Below, one piece after another: positions 1 through 18,095 of a stretch of DNA of 64,000 bases (positions within the stretch are counted from its first letter, which is position 1; the number at the start of each line of letters is the position of its first letter). The stretch is from Lanius collurio. Its lineage: Eukaryota > Chordata > Aves > Passeriformes > Laniidae. Both the position numbers and the translations under genes were made by a program. The notes below the pieces were generated by a model. The model searched no databases. It was not told where the DNA came from and saw only the letters and a program-made list of their open reading frames with translations. The DNA is taken from positions 3,970,966 to 4,034,965 of the forward strand of contig JACBWW010000049.1 of NCBI GenBank assembly GCA_020086605.1. Direction: 5' to 3'.

Positions 1-1957
<1,957 letters not shown>

Positions 1958-2577
1958 TGAGTACCTCTTGAGTTTCCAGTGCTGGCACCTTTTGGACCTG
2001 CAGCTTGCTCTCCCACCATGGAGCTACCTGCTTTGCTTATGGCAAAATAGCTAATTTCTGCCACTTGTGACATGGGGTAACATGTACCCTGGACACCTCC
2101 AGTTGCATAAAGGCTGAAATTTGAGCAAAAGTGGTAGGAAATGAACCAGTACCCTTCAGCTGCCAAAATCCTTGCTCCCACCAGCACTACACTGTGTGCA
2201 GTAGAGTGGGCTTGTCCAGGCTGTGCCATTATGGAAGTTATTGTGTCCCCTGTTCAGATTGGCTTTGAGGAGAAACAAATCTGGCTGTGTCCACAGAGCT
2301 GCCACAGAAACAAATGTGTTTTCCTGACAGCATTACCAGTGCTTTATTTTTTTGTACTTTTCCCTTTTACACAACTGTCACAGTTACACAAGACTGAAGG
2401 AAAAAGCAACTCCAATGAGGCACAGCATTAAAGCATTCCTCCTTTGTTCCCTTTTTCCTTATGCAGACATTTCATGGCTTGTCAACATGAATAACTTTTT
2501 GATGGTGCTGTAGAACTATTTTTCCAGGACATACCTCATTGCTGTGCTATCCACTCTGTGCAATGTTCATTCTTTAT

Positions 2578-2596
2578 ATTTGCATTACATTTGCAT
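2578..2596 (+). promoter_or_regulatory. Tandem octamer (POU-type) motifs in intron
   Basis: Two exact copies of ATTTGCAT lie at 2578-2585 and 2589-2596. Their starts are 11 bp apart, about one helical turn. ATTTGCAT is the classical octamer bound by POU-domain factors such as OCT1/OCT2. The surrounding intron is AT-rich, so chance is possible, but two perfect copies in helical register are uncommon. Enhancer activity is inference only. Confidence 0.25.
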
Positions 2597-5500
2597 AAGT
2601 TATATGTTACCCAAAAGAAGGAGGTTTTATGTGTAATAGTATAAGAAGGCTTTATTTATTGCATATGTGTTTGTTTATTTAAATCAAAATCCTGCCTGAA
2701 AACATTAGTTTTATGTCTGACTTTCTAATCTACATGAATATTTGAGAACTTGTTGAGTACAAAACTTACATGGGAATGGATTTCTCTCGGAGCAGCCATC
2801 AATAGCAGGATGCAAATGCTTTTGCTAAACAAAGCAAAAATCAACTGTGCTGATTCTGACTTTGTTTCAAAGCCCAGTGGGACCTACTACAGCAGTGAGG
2901 GAGAGAACAGACATGCCAGAGTACCTCAGAGGCTGCTTCACAAATCATTCCCCAGTGCTCTTGTAGATGAGGAGGGTGTATGCTGACTGAAAGTTACCAT
3001 TTTTCACAGGCAAACCTGATCATGGAAGTCCTAGGGGTTGGGATTTTTGACATTGTCATTCTTTGCCAGCCATGGCAGGACACAGTTGGGAGTCTTTTCT
3101 GATGCTCTTTTAGCACTTTGCTGACTACCGGCCTCAGAAAGTGGGAGAAGAAGGATGCAGGTGGGAGATAGCACTACTCTGCCTCACCTCCAGTCTCAGC
3201 TTCTGCCTGGGTTCAGTTTATTGCCTAATATTCACCATGAAAACGTGTCCGTCTGGCAGCCCCGGGGAAGGCTGTGAACTGTTGCATCTGGCTGCCTGGA
3301 GATAAACCTGGCTCTGCTTTCCTCCAGGTTGTCAGTCCCACGTGTCAGTGGCTCATGCACCAAAGGCCTTTTGTGCTGGCAGACCTGGTTATTTCACTTG
3401 TTGCTTTCACGGGTCTTGCTGAGGAATAGGGGTGAGGCAGTGCTCAGCAATGTGTCCTCCACACCCAGTTTACGAACACTTCTTCAACAGGTGGAAGCTT
3501 TTAATCTCCTCTGTAATCCTTCCCCCTTCCTAAGCAAGGCTGCTCTTTCTGCAAGGTTCAGCTCTGTTTCCTGCTCTGTTTTCCAAATCAGCATATGCTC
3601 AGCTTGTTGAGCAGGGCATGCACAGTCCTCAAATTTAAATTCCCTATTTGCTATACAGGGAATTCCCAACCCAGAAGGCTTAAATCATCTCAGTAAGAAT
3701 GAGCCTCTATGAATCCCTGTTTGCAGGACAAGGAAACCTTTTCAGGGTTTCTGTGCTTCGGGTAATAAGGTCTTGATTTGTATTTTGTGCAGCCCAAATG
3801 AACAGCAATAACACATTGCTGTAGAAGGAGCCTGTTAATGTCTTTGCCAGACTGTTACAGCTTGGGTGGGATTGGGTCTGAGACCAAACCACCTCTTTAA
3901 ATGTGCAAGCCACATCCTTCAGCTCATGTAGCAGTCAGCAGCACTCTAGGGCTCCCTTTAGTTAGCCCCCCACAGCCCATGGCATCAGGGTCCCTGAGCT
4001 GTTCAGCTTCTCCAGGGGCACTGGGCACCTCACCCCAGCCTGGGTGGATGCAAGCAGCCATTTCACCAGGGTGTGCTGTTCAGTTGCCTAAACTTGCACG
4101 TTCAGTGCCCTGCTGGGGGGGTCTGGGGCAGCCACGTGGATATGGCAGATGTAACACATTGCAGAGACCTTCCTTCTGGAGAGCCAGATGGATTCAAGCT
4201 GAAGACCATGGACCATGTCAAATTGCACCAGATGCCCATGCTGAGGTGGCTGGATCACACCCTGCTCCCTGCTCAGAGCCCTCCTTTCACAGTGCAGATT
4301 CATGTGCTGTATGGTATGTTTACATCACTCTCCAGCCTCCCTTGACTCCATCTCTGCTGAGTGCAATGTGATCTTAGAAACCCAGCCTACATCTCACGTG
4401 TCCTAGTCTTGGTCTGCATCTCATCCTTGCTTCCAGGAATAGCCAGGAGTTGCAGATGTGGTCTCATAGCCGGATGCTGCAGATGGGGTCTCTTAAGAAA
4501 GTGGATGTCTGGGATAAAGAGAGGAGGAGGGTGCTTCCCTGAAGCGGAAGGAATTAACCCTGCTGGGGTGTCTGATACCACCAGTGATGGGCACAGGTTT
4601 GACATGTAGGTTTGTGTTCTCAGCAGTGCCACACCACCAGGGGTAGCAGTGCCAGTAGGCTCCCAGTGTGACATGGCACTGAGATGCCACAAGAGCCTGC
4701 AGCAGAACCACCCTGGTGCAATGCTGGGAGTTAATCCTGCCCTGAGCAGGAGTTACTTGTTCCAGTATGTCCCTGCACCCATCCGGATATTCCATTTCCA
4801 GCTCCACAACCAGCACAGTTGGAGCTCCTTGCACGTGCCTAAACCAGTTGGAAATGCATTTTTACATAAAGCAATCCATGCACAATGTCCAGCCTCACTT
4901 CCTCACCTCTCCCACAGATCCTCACTGCCACTCTGTGCAGACTGCTGTCATTTAAGAAGATGGAAACTCAGAGGAAACCAGCACAGAAGCCAGCCATAAA
5001 TTAAAGATGCTTTGAGCTAATATTACTGCAAGTGGTTTGAGTGCCTCCAGACACAAGCTCAGTCTCACTTGAGAGCCCTCACTTTATGATACTGGAAGAA
5101 CAAACTGTTTCTGTGGCACTGATGCTGCAGAGAAGTATTTGTTTCCGTGATATGCAAGGATGTCTTGGGAAAGAATACTTTTTGTTTCAGTGCCAGTCTC
5201 TAAGGGTCCTCGTTAATGACAGCCAGATTGCAGAGGCCACACCAGTGGAGTTTTTATCAAAACCTGTTTTGCATGAGAAGTCATTATTTGCAAAAACTAA
5301 TTTTAGAGCCTGAAATTTCCTGTTATTCCAGTTGCAGTATTTCTCAATTTGAAACAGCTTCACAGTTGAGCTCAGCTTTCCACTTATCACAAGGTAGTTT
5401 TGATAATGTGTCCAGCTTAAAAATATAAAGTGAAAGAAGAGCAAGAGACTTCACTGGATTCCCAGCAGCTGGATTTTGTACCTTTCTGGGTCACATAAGG

Positions 5501-7987
5501 GGTGATAAAAGCTTGGGGAACTGAAATACTGATCCCATACATACCTTATATAGAGAAGACTCAGTTAATTTATGCAAACAATAGAAAATCATATTTCAAA
5601 GCTGGAAAAGAACCCCGGGGGCACAGAATGCTCTGCCTCATCCCCTGGTTATTCATAGTCTTCTGCAACAGGTCAAACACATTTTGCTTTGGATTTTCTT
5701 CTGATTCTCTTCACTGTTAGGACCAAAGAGTTACTGGTTTGTTATTGTTTGTAAACAATTACAGATCTGCAGATAAATCTTGGATCATATTTTCACACTT
5801 TTCTGCTCAGCTGCTTTTGATTTTCAAGTAGATGTCCATGAATCATCAGTCGTGTTTGTCTGGAAGGATTAACCAGGGACAGCGCAAAGTATATTATGCC
5901 AAAAGAAGTTTCTACCATCACCCTAGGAGTCCTACACTGGGAAAAAGTGGTCAGTCATCTTGCCTGCTTGGCATCACACAAAAGCCTGAGCAAGAAAGTG
6001 AGGGATAACTTACTTGTTCACTGAAAGAAGGAATAGTGCTGGCAGAGAACACAAGCGTGTTGGATTATTCAGGAAAACTCAGCTAACACTGGGAAGACAA
6101 CCCCAAATGATTGTTCCTCATCGCTTGTTTCTTAATTTGTCTTTGGTTCCCTGTGCTGATATGTCCTTGTCCACAGCTTTGTGGGGGCACCGGTGTCAGC
6201 CAGTATGAGGGACTGTTCCCAAAATATACAGAAGAAATACATATGTTTATCCCTATGAATAGCACTTGGATGACTTCCCACACCATGCATCTGAGGTCTT
6301 TGAGCACTTACTGAATTCTTTGTTCTAATCTAACCATAAAAATGTTTGTAAAACTAACTCTGGGGCCTCTTGTGTTACAGGCTGGACACTCACCATGTGA
6401 ACAAGTTATTTAGCCTTTAGTATCACCTCCAGTATGTAATGGGAGCTTGCAAGGGTTTGTCTTCTCTGCCTGGTGAGGACAAGATGTTTCTGCTCTTCCT
6501 CTTTTGCTCTCAGGATGACTTTTAGAAATGACTTCTGGCAATATCTTTCTCTTGTACATCCACCTGTGTTTTTCTTATCTGCATCCCATTATTTTTAAGG
6601 CAAGACTGGGAATAGGAGTTTAGGGGAAAATCTGTTGCTTATGTGATAAGGTTGCTAAATAATTCTGAAAACCTTTTATTTGGTGAGACTGCAAGAAAAT
6701 GATGACAACTAATAGCTGCCTGAAACTCCCTCAGGACAGTGCAGGATTTTTTCACATCGAAGGCAGAGGGGTTATTTTTGCATTTCTGCATATCTAAAGA
6801 AAAGCAGCAGAACCTCTGATAGTGAGGTCATTTTTTTCACACAGAAATGTCCCAGCAGATGGAAATTAAGTCAGTGGGATTTTGATTCTGTAAGAATTAA
6901 CCAAAAACTCATTATGGACTTTGGAAAGTGGCCCAGTTGCTGGAAGTCCAGCAAGATTTCCTCCAGCCATAAATTGCAAGATAGGCTGATTTGCTGGGGC
7001 TTTCCCATCCCTTCTGTGAAGCCAATAATGTTAAACCTTAAGTAACATTAAAACTTTTGTGTTTCTAAGCTCTGTCTTAAAAGAAAAGGACAGCAAGGCT
7101 GCCTGTATTTTGGCTCTCAACCTGTCCCCATGCCAGGGTGCCCTGATCTTCCACTCCCACATACCACCTCTTCTGACCTACAGGGCTTGCTCCCTTCTCA
7201 CTTAATTTTTGGTGTAGGTTGTCATTGATTTGCCTTCCAGAGGAATGTCCTGTGATCCCTATGTGAAGGAGGTTCATCCCATCCCTGGCCAAGCCAGGTT
7301 CAGCCCTTGCCCTGTGCTCAGCTGGCTCTCACGTGAGGGGCTGGTTTGGGGGAATCTCCCTGCCCATGACCTGTAATAGAAACTAAAGCTTCTCAACCTC
7401 TTCCTAGCTAGGGAAAAGCTGTGCCAAAAGAGGCTGTTTCCTGCCCTATGTCCAGCTCCCAGCTGTTCTGTTGCCCTCCAACATGACCCTGTCTCTCATT
7501 GTGCATCAACATGGGCTGCAGTGACCTCCTGGACACAGAAGCTGATTTCCCAGACGTGTAGATACTCAAGCCATGCAGAGGAGCTGGATTAAAAGGCTCT
7601 GGAGAGGCTGAGGGTCTTGGTGGGACTCATGTCTCTGTGCTCCCCCCTTGCAGGGTTGTTACCCTCCAGCCCTGTTCTGCTTAGCAGTTTGCTCCTACCT
7701 TTTGCTGCCACAAGTGTGTATAAATCACAGCAGTCCTAACTTGTGCTCTTGTACCTTTGCCAAGGTAATTAGTACAGTGCACCTTCGAAGGGAGCTATTT
7801 CTCTCTCCTGAGCAGCCTGCCAGAGCAGCACTGTCTGCGTGCCTTAAAATGCTTTATCAGAGCACTTTGGGTTTGTTTAAGGAAAGTGCTGAGGAAGGCA
7901 AGAAATTAATGAAGAGCTGTCAGGCTTCTCACATAGAGCCCCCTGAGTCTCCCAGGGAAGAGGGGACAGAGCAGTGGCTTCAAGAGG

Positions 7988-8027
7988 TTTTTTTCTTCTT
8001 TCTTTTTCCTTTTTTTTTTTTTTTTTT
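7988..8027 (+). repeat. Polypyrimidine (T-rich) tract
   Basis: This is a 40-base run of almost pure T with a few C, lying inside the CAMK1D intron. It could be an oligo(A) tail of a minus-strand retroelement, but no element was recognised beside it. It is annotated as low complexity. Confidence 0.8.
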
Positions 8028-9960
8028 GGCTCCAACCTGGACATCTCTACCCCAGTGCTCATCCTACCAGTTACAGTGCTGGTGCTGTCAGCTCCATCAT
8101 TTCCCCTCAGTAAAGCACCCAAAACCTTGAGGATTGTGACAAAGAGGAGGAGGGTGAGAATCAGTTCATGTGCTTCCCACCCCAAGACTGAGGGGTGTGA
8201 ACAATGATAATTATTACACTAGAACAAGTCATTTATAAGCTCATCACAGGTATCTGTTGGGCTGGACCCTGACTGTGGATCCAGTTTCTTCATTAAACTA
8301 CCAGATGTTTTTCCTTCATTGTCCATGTACATAGTGCCTGTTTGGCATTTGCTTGAATCCAGCATTTTTAAGGACCCTTCTCATACACCACTTGCACCAT
8401 GGGGTTGCACACAGGAGCACCCAGCCCCACACACAAGCACGTGCCCGTTAAGTAGGCACACAGTCCTGCTCTGGACATACGTGCTTGTCTGGCATGAGGT
8501 TATCTTACTGCTTTTGATAATGGCAGTCATCCAGTGGGACACAAATGAGGACTGGCTCATCTGCTCTCTGAGATAGAGATTTCTGGTTCAGCTGAACCAC
8601 AGCGGGTTCATTATCATGCTGCAAATTTCAGTAGAGTTCTCCCAGGTCAGTATGGATGTGACGCAGATCAACATCTCACTCAGTATTTAAATTATTTATC
8701 AAGCACACTGGCTCTTCAGAGCTAACAAAACATTGCTCCTTTCACCCTCAAGTGTTGAATTGGTTTGAATAACCTCCAGGGCAGCCGGCTGGCTTTGGGT
8801 TATAAATAACTCAAGTATTTCATTTCTTGCAATATCCCTCCCTTGCTCTGTTGTTGCTTCTGAGCTAGATCTACAGTCTGTTTGTAATGGCTGGCTCTCT
8901 CCAGTTAAATGCTTTATTGAGGTTGATTGACTCAGAGTTAAAAAACTGTAGGAAAAAGATTATTTCAATACCAGCAAAGTATGTGAAAGAATGATTTAGA
9001 CCAGCGATAAGAGAAAAAAAATGTATCCTCTCTATACAGACTGCAGAGGCAGGAAGGTCTATTCAACTGTGAGCAGGATGGGTTTGCTAAAATCTTGGGC
9101 CAGCCTCAGGGATAAATCTAGCACTTTGCAACGTTGGTATTAAAACCTGAAGAAGGGGTGTCTCTGCTGACGTGTCTGTGCAGCGTGGGACAGACTTCTC
9201 CCTGCAGCACCAGCTGGGTGTGAGGGATCGCTGACACACGGGTTTTATCACTGCATTTGCTTGATGCAGTGCTGGATGTGCTTTTCCCAAGTCCAGCCCT
9301 GCCTCAGCATCGTGGCTGTCCTGCTCTCTGCAGCACTGGGAGACTGCATCCTGAATGTATTAGCTCAAACTAGGCAAATAATGTTCGATGTCCTGCTTGT
9401 CCTCGGGCCAGGTTTTCTGAGAAGCCTGATTATAAACGCTGAATACCAGGACAGGACTGTTGTTAACCTCAGGCAAGGCAGGCAATTGGATGTGGTCAGT
9501 GAAATCAATTGCAGGAGTGAGAAAGGGAGAGGCTCTCCTGTGTCTGCAGCAGCAGCAGGCCCACGTGCAGCCCTTGCAGGCTCTGCTGCAGAGGTGGACG
9601 GGCTCCCAGGCATCCTCCTCACTGTGCCTGGGGACCCAGAGCCCAGCACAACCTGCAGATGCATTATGCCCTCTGCCTGAAAGCTCTGCAAGATCCTTGT
9701 CCTGCTTTGCACCAGGTCTTCTGGATATGCTGGGGGATGAGAGGGACTGATGTTCTGTGACCCTGATATCTCCTCTTAGCACATGTAAAGAAGAGGATGG
9801 AAGGGGCCATGTCTGTGTGATAAAACTATTCCTCTGGTTAAACACACAAAAGCATGCAGAGGGAGGCCAAGATATCTGCATGGGTCAGCAGGTTTCCAGG
9901 CAGAATTCCTCTCTGTCCAGGACAGTGGCAGTCTTCAGAAGGGTGTTTACATGTCCCTGA

Positions 9961-12019
<2,059 letters not shown>

Positions 12020-15000
12020 TAAGCAGCACTTGCTGCTCTGAAAAACCCTAGGACAGAGAGCAGCTTTTTACATTCATGGGTAGAAAGGGTTTTTCTGTCA
12101 CGTATTGTACTGACCTCTACATAAGTCTGTGCTTTTATTCTTACAACCCCTGCCTTTGTCCTCCAGATTTTCCTGGAAAACTTTAATGGACTTTAATCTC
12201 ATGCACCAACCTGTGTAAGGATTAGTAAAATGCTGAATTATGTATGTTGACTGTAGTTCAGCAGTGGGAAGTGCCAAAATTATTAAAGTGCTTTTAAGTT
12301 AGATGATGCCTTTGCATATGGGTGACCTCACCAACATTACCCAAGGTTTGTGTAGCTGGAACAAGGGTGATTCATGTACTTTTGACCAGCCCTGAGTGAC
12401 TGAGAGCATCATCCCACACTACCAGCTGCACCCACACATGAGCTCTGGACCTATGTTTTTAAGGGCAGGGAAGATTATATATACAAGGTGAAATATTACT
12501 TTTGTTGCTATGAAAGCTGCAACAAAGAGTTAATGGCATGACATTTGCACCCCAGGTGTGCATTAGAATCTGTTTTTATACTGTCACAATTGTCCCAAAT
12601 GCCACTTCCTTTTGCATTGTATGTGTGATAAAAGGAAATTTTGAGACATTAAATCCAGCTTTTGTGAGATGAAAAAAAACCCCAAGCTGTCTCTAAATGA
12701 TACTGATGTGAAGCTTAGGAAATTAAATAAATCCATATTAGAAATGCCGAATAAACAATGGGAATGCAACTCCCAGTAGAGAGTGAGGTGACCATTTGTA
12801 CAACTCAGAGACAGATTTTCCTAAGCCTTGCATCCAAGATACACAAAACATAAGCATCCAGCTCCTGGCCCTGCTACATCTGTGTTGGTTGCTGGAGTGC
12901 AACAAAGAAACGTGGCACTTGTAACACACACAGCTTCTAGGCCCTCTGAAGGGAACAAAATGATAAAAAGTGTTTTCATTTCTTTTTTTGTGTGGTTTTT
13001 TTTTTTTCTTTTGCATGTCATGGCCAAGGGCCAATGGAAACTCACAGACTGCTCCATAATTCGTACTATTTTCCACAGAATCCAATCCTCCATGTAAAAA
13101 CAACACCCCAAAAGGGTTCTTCCCCATTTCTGTGGTGGGGGGTCATCTTCTTCTGCCAGGCTGACTTTGCCATCCAGTGGTTCATTTTCAAGAGTTCAGG
13201 TTTTTACACAGCTCCCAGCACAGCTCAGGGTCAGCCTTTGAAATGCTGGACATGCAAATGGCACTGCAGAAAGAAGGCTGAAAGTATTCACCATGTTTCC
13301 ACTCCACACCCGAATCCACCTCCCTTTGACACAGAGACATCTTCCAGGAGATTGCAGGGCAGTTGTACTGAAAGCAAAGCATGGAGGTTTCCAAAGCTGT
13401 GCCCTCAGATCTGCCTCTGTCCTCCCCAGTGTGCTCATGAGCAACACCCCATGCCTCATTCCCCCTTGCTCTGAAAAGCTTCCTGTAACGTGGATGTTGC
13501 AGTTATGGACCTCTCTGGAGAGGGGTGTGCTGATTTTTTTCTGAGGGTTTGGATCCTGTAGTGATAAGTGCCTTTTTGGATAATCATGGCTGCTCACTCA
13601 GGTATTATCTGTTATTTTGGAGTGGTGATAGGATCTCCTTTTGCCAAAGCATTGCTCAAGGAGCATTTTCCACCCAGATTCCTTATGTTAGGAGGTAGTG
13701 AGGGTTTTTACTGTTTCTTTTCTCATTCTAGCCATTACATCTGTTGCAGTGACATCCTTTCCTTCTCTTGGAAGGGAAGGAAGGCTATTTCAGTCGAGGA
13801 GGAGGAGAGTTCTGTGCTTTGTCTCAGTGGTCAGCTGTGTCCTTCTCAACCTGGGCATATTTAAGTTTCTAGCAGCTCCAGGCACGAGTTCCTCTCTCTC
13901 AGGGTTGCATCCAGTGTTGCAGCAGTTGGAGACAGGGGTGCACATGTGCAGCCAGCAGAGAGAGGGTACCACACCCCCTTTTCTGATGAGCCTGGGTTTT
14001 TCAGTGTACATCCCCTTTAGCCACGTCACCTTCCACAGTGCCAAAAGAGCATCTTCTCTGTGTGTTATCAGGACAGAGGTACATGAGACTGTTGGCTTCA
14101 GAGCAGGCTGAAGTGGTCCTATAAATGATAGGTTTTTGCACAGTTCTTGCACAGCAAGCAGCCCTTAATGGCATCTCATAAAAGGTATTTTTTCTTGTCT
14201 GCACAAGTAACACAACTGGAGAAGCCTCTTTGAAGCCTAGAGTTCCCACAAAGCGAAACCCTGATGCCACTGAGGGTAATGGGAGTTTTGCCAGGCTTCA
14301 GTGAGAGTTGGGGTTTGTCTCCTTGTTTCACCAGCAGAACACAGGCCTCCCTGAGTCACTGTTGCTGTGCAAATGGTAGATAATTAATATATGTGGGGAG
14401 GTGGCTCCATGTAGTTACATTTTCCAGCTTTCCCTTTTTCTTCCTCCTGTGAAATCTTCCTCTGCAGTATCAGCAGGTCTGTCACAAATTAAGAAGAAAT
14501 CTATCAAATCATGAGTACATAACACATGTTTTATAATCTGATTATGCTAAAAGTACTTACCTCTGCATACATGGCTACCTGGCCATGAGATTTTGTTGTT
14601 TTGATATGTAGTATTTGTGAAGAACAAACTGATTCTAAAATATACTTTTTATTTTAATCACCATGTTTTCATTAAAAGCTTCCAAACAGGGCTTGCAAGA
14701 ACTGGATCTTGCGAAATACAACATTTGTGCCTTTAAGGTTAATAATGTCTTTGAATTTTGGGAAACTGCTCCAGACTAGACAGCTACTTGCATGACTAAA
14801 TGTTTGCACAGGATCAAACCCTAAAAAAAGTAAATACTTCTTCCCAATGGCCCACTTTTCTGCAGTGTATCTGCTCACCACATGCCTACATATACGTGAT
14901 GTTTTGCTATTTATAATCAAAAGGCCTTGGCAGGGGGATGGTATGTTAAACTCGGAGCTGGCAGAAAAGGAGGCTAATAATTGCAGTGAAGTATGGTAGC

Positions 15001-15429
15001 TGAAACAGTACAATATGTGAGACTTGTTGGTATAATGACCCCACCCCTGCGTGTCCATTTATACAGATATCTCCAGTTTAATATACAGGTGACTTATGCT
15101 TTCCACTGGAAAAGTTACTTATTTTATAGCATGTCTTTCAGTGAGGTTTGCACTGTTTATGGTGTGTTGCAAAGGTGCAGTGTTCTGCTTAGTTGTTCCC
15201 ACTGTGACTTTTCAAAAGGGGAAAAAAAAAAGGTAACAAAAGAATGGGGTGATTTTGCTGCAGCTTGATACATTTTAATGTTTCCCTGGCTCATATTAAA
15301 GACAGCAATTAAGTTTATTAAATATATTACCATGTCAGAGCCTACATCCTGTTTAGGGCAGTGGCTCAGTCTGCAGTGATTAGAGGGGAGCAGCAGAAAC
15401 CTGAGGACCTGTTTTTTCCAGCTATAAAC

Positions 15430-15535
15430 TCATAGAAACATAGAATATCCTGAGCTGGAAGGGGGTCACAAGGATTTATAGAAGTGTGCTCCCCATCAGA
15501 TCAAACTAGGTCCTGCAGCACCAAATTCAGCCTCC
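15430..15535 (-). mobile_element. CR1 LINE 3' end fragment
   Basis: The sequence begins with the CATAGAA/CATAGAAT motif, the reverse complement of the ATTCTATG-type 3' terminus of avian CR1 elements. It continues with the reverse complement of the conserved CR1 3' UTR (ATATCCTGAGCTGGAAGGGG and following). The element is on the minus strand and strongly 5' truncated to about 100 bp, which is typical of CR1. Confidence 0.8.
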
Positions 15536-16209
15536 AGGCTTGGATTAGAGGGAAAGAAAACAGTGCTTAGAGGATAAGGACAAAGTCCAGCAATTAGGAA
15601 GCTAATACAGAAGTTAGAAGGGTTGCCATGAATTTATTTACTCTGTCATGCACTAACCAAGTGAATTTAAATGGGTTTAGGGCTGTGTGCTGAAGGCAGT
15701 GATGGCATCAAAGGCAATTTGAGACATCTAAATTAAAGGGTGATGGATTAATTGCCTCCATATAGAGACAGTAAATACATAGACTGTAGAAGGAGTGTGT
15801 GACACCACTTAGACACCAGTGTTGGCAGGTAGGAGTGTGGTCCTGGCCTTTCCCCATTGCTTGTGCAAAGGGAGAGAGGATCCTTGGGATGTGCCACCCA
15901 TCCACGCCTTCATGGAGGAATCACAAAGCTCTGGCAAGGACTGAGCCTCTGCAGATTGTGACCATGACCCTGAGTGTTTATTATGTGCCAGAGAGCACAA
16001 GCCAGATAATAATTTCCACACAGGGAAAGGACATGGTTTACAAAGAGCTCAGTTCTCAGACCACATTGTTTGAAGTGTGAAAAGGCCTTCCTGAAGGGAA
16101 CTGCTGATGTTTACAACATTAAATCAAACTCTTATCGAGTTCGTCCCTGCACTCTATTTATTTTGGAACCTCATTGATACAGTGTGTGTGTACTTATACA
16201 TATGCATGG

Positions 16210-16212
<3 letters not shown>

Positions 16213-16245
<33 letters not shown>
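16213..16245 (+). repeat. (TG)n microsatellite
   Basis: This is an uninterrupted run of about 16 TG units, preceded by a short imperfect CATG/TG stretch. It explains the Cys-Val-rich frames that cross it. Confidence 0.95.
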
Positions 16246-16248
<3 letters not shown>

Positions 16249-18069
16249 CACAGAAGAGTTATGATCCCCCAGCATTATCCATTACAGCTAACTCCATGTT
16301 TCCTGTCATCATACTCAGGAGTATTTCCAAGCACTCTTTGGCCAGCACAGCATTTGAGTTGGCTGCCTTCAGAAGGGGAGTTCTGAAAATAATGGTGGAT
16401 GAACGGCTCTGCCTGCCTTTGTGGGCTGGAAGGATGAGAGAGACATTTGCTTGCAGCATGCTAATGAAGAACTGCCCAAAAGGAAATTTTCTGGTTTTGT
16501 CTTTAGATTTGTTAGTCTTTTGTTAGATGTTCCTCTCAAAGCTTAGAAGTGGTATGGCCTGATAAATTGGTGTGTGAAGTTTGAAGTCAGCTAGAGAGCT
16601 AAAATAAATTAGATACTATGAAATAATATTTGATTGTTAGATTAGATTCCTCTTATGTGCAGGATTGGATTTGCTATGGTTATTCATGAGAAATACCCTT
16701 CTTAGCTTCAGTGGATGTGTTTGGGAAGGAGAACCATCACTCTTGGTCTTTTGGTATCCAATTCTGTGCATTGAGACAGTTAAATATTTACTACTGGATG
16801 TAAAACCAGCTTCAGCATGAAGTTCCCCAAAGCATTGTTAGGATATAGCTGCTTTCAGGTGCTGCAAAATAGGAATCCAGAGAGAAAATCCAGGTTCCAC
16901 TTAGACTAATCAGTCCTTGCCCTATTCTGGGTGATGCTCAGCACGATAACAGATAATGCATTATTCTGATTTGTTTAATTTTATTATTGTATATGTGTGT
17001 GGTAGGTAGAAGCAATGTCATTTACTGGGCCAACTAGTACAGTTGGTAAAAAAAAATCAGTGCTGACACAGTTAACTTCAAAGTTAACTGCAAAGCCAGA
17101 AACTATTGTTCAGGAGTAGATAAGCATCAGTCTGATCAGCTCAAGTTGATTACAGTTTCTCAGTGAAAATGGACCTGATTTCTGCAGGCAAAGGATGTGT
17201 TGTGTTAGGGAGGGAGGGAGAAATAAATAAAGAAAAAAATATACTAAAAGATACATTAAAAATTTACTATTTTTGTTCTAAAAGAAAAAGTGAGATGGTT
17301 TATAGCCTATGGGCTTGGAGAGTTAGGGAAATGTGGCAGGGTAATTATAACATGCACTAAAACCAGTATCTGTTAAATTTCATTCATTCTCTTCTCAGCA
17401 AGGGAACCGAGGTTCGTTATTAAATACATTCGGTGTAGATGTGGATGCTCATGACACCCACTACAGGGTAGATCTCTGTGCCCAAAGCATATCTCACTTT
17501 TCTTATCTACCAGTTGAGAGTACAAAAGATGTGACTTCTCCCTGCTCACCTCCACCTTTTCTGTGTCCTGAAACCCCCACATCTCCAGCAAAGCACCCAA
17601 CAGAGAAGGGATGTTAACATTGCTCATTTTCCTAGAAGTAAAACTATACTACAAACACTACAACACCATGAGTATTTCATAAAAGTTACGAAATCCTCCA
17701 AGTGCAGAACACAGTCTGAAAGCTCAGTGCTCGTGTTACAGCATTGCAGGATTAACAGGGTGGTTCTTCAAAGGCGGCTTGGAGAACAGTCCCATTCCTG
17801 ACTTTGGCTGCCAAGGCTGCATTCTGAGGCACACCATTCAGCATACCAGCACGTGTTTGAACAGCTCCTGCTGCACTAAATCAGCCCCAGCAGTGCTGTT
17901 ATTTCCTGTGATTAAAAACTATCATCTGAAAAGTGCTAATGTTGCTGAAGAGACCTTAGATGTAGGATGGTTCCACTGCTGTAGCATCTGGGGGTTTCAC
18001 GGGATGTCTGTCCATCCCCTTGTGAAGTAAATAAATACAATTCTGCCTATTTGGAGAATACCAATACTG

Positions 18070-18095
18070 TCTTGGTATTTGCCCAAATACCAAGA
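18070..18095. repeat. Perfect short inverted repeat (hairpin)
   Basis: A 12-bp arm at 18070-18081 (TCTTGGTATTTG) pairs perfectly with 18084-18095 across a 2-base spacer. It is followed closely by a run of six T. It could extrude as a cruciform or form an RNA hairpin in the intron transcript. It is too short for a microRNA precursor and has no known family. Confidence 0.6.

Noticed and set aside
9261..9960. Overlapping open frames on both strands (139, 173 and 115 codons)
   Set aside because: No recognisable domain, no splice-site context, several frames open at once in GC-richer intron: chance frames within the CAMK1D intron.
16107..16526. 139-codon frame with Cys-Val run
   Set aside because: The run is the translated TG microsatellite; the remainder has no family resemblance.
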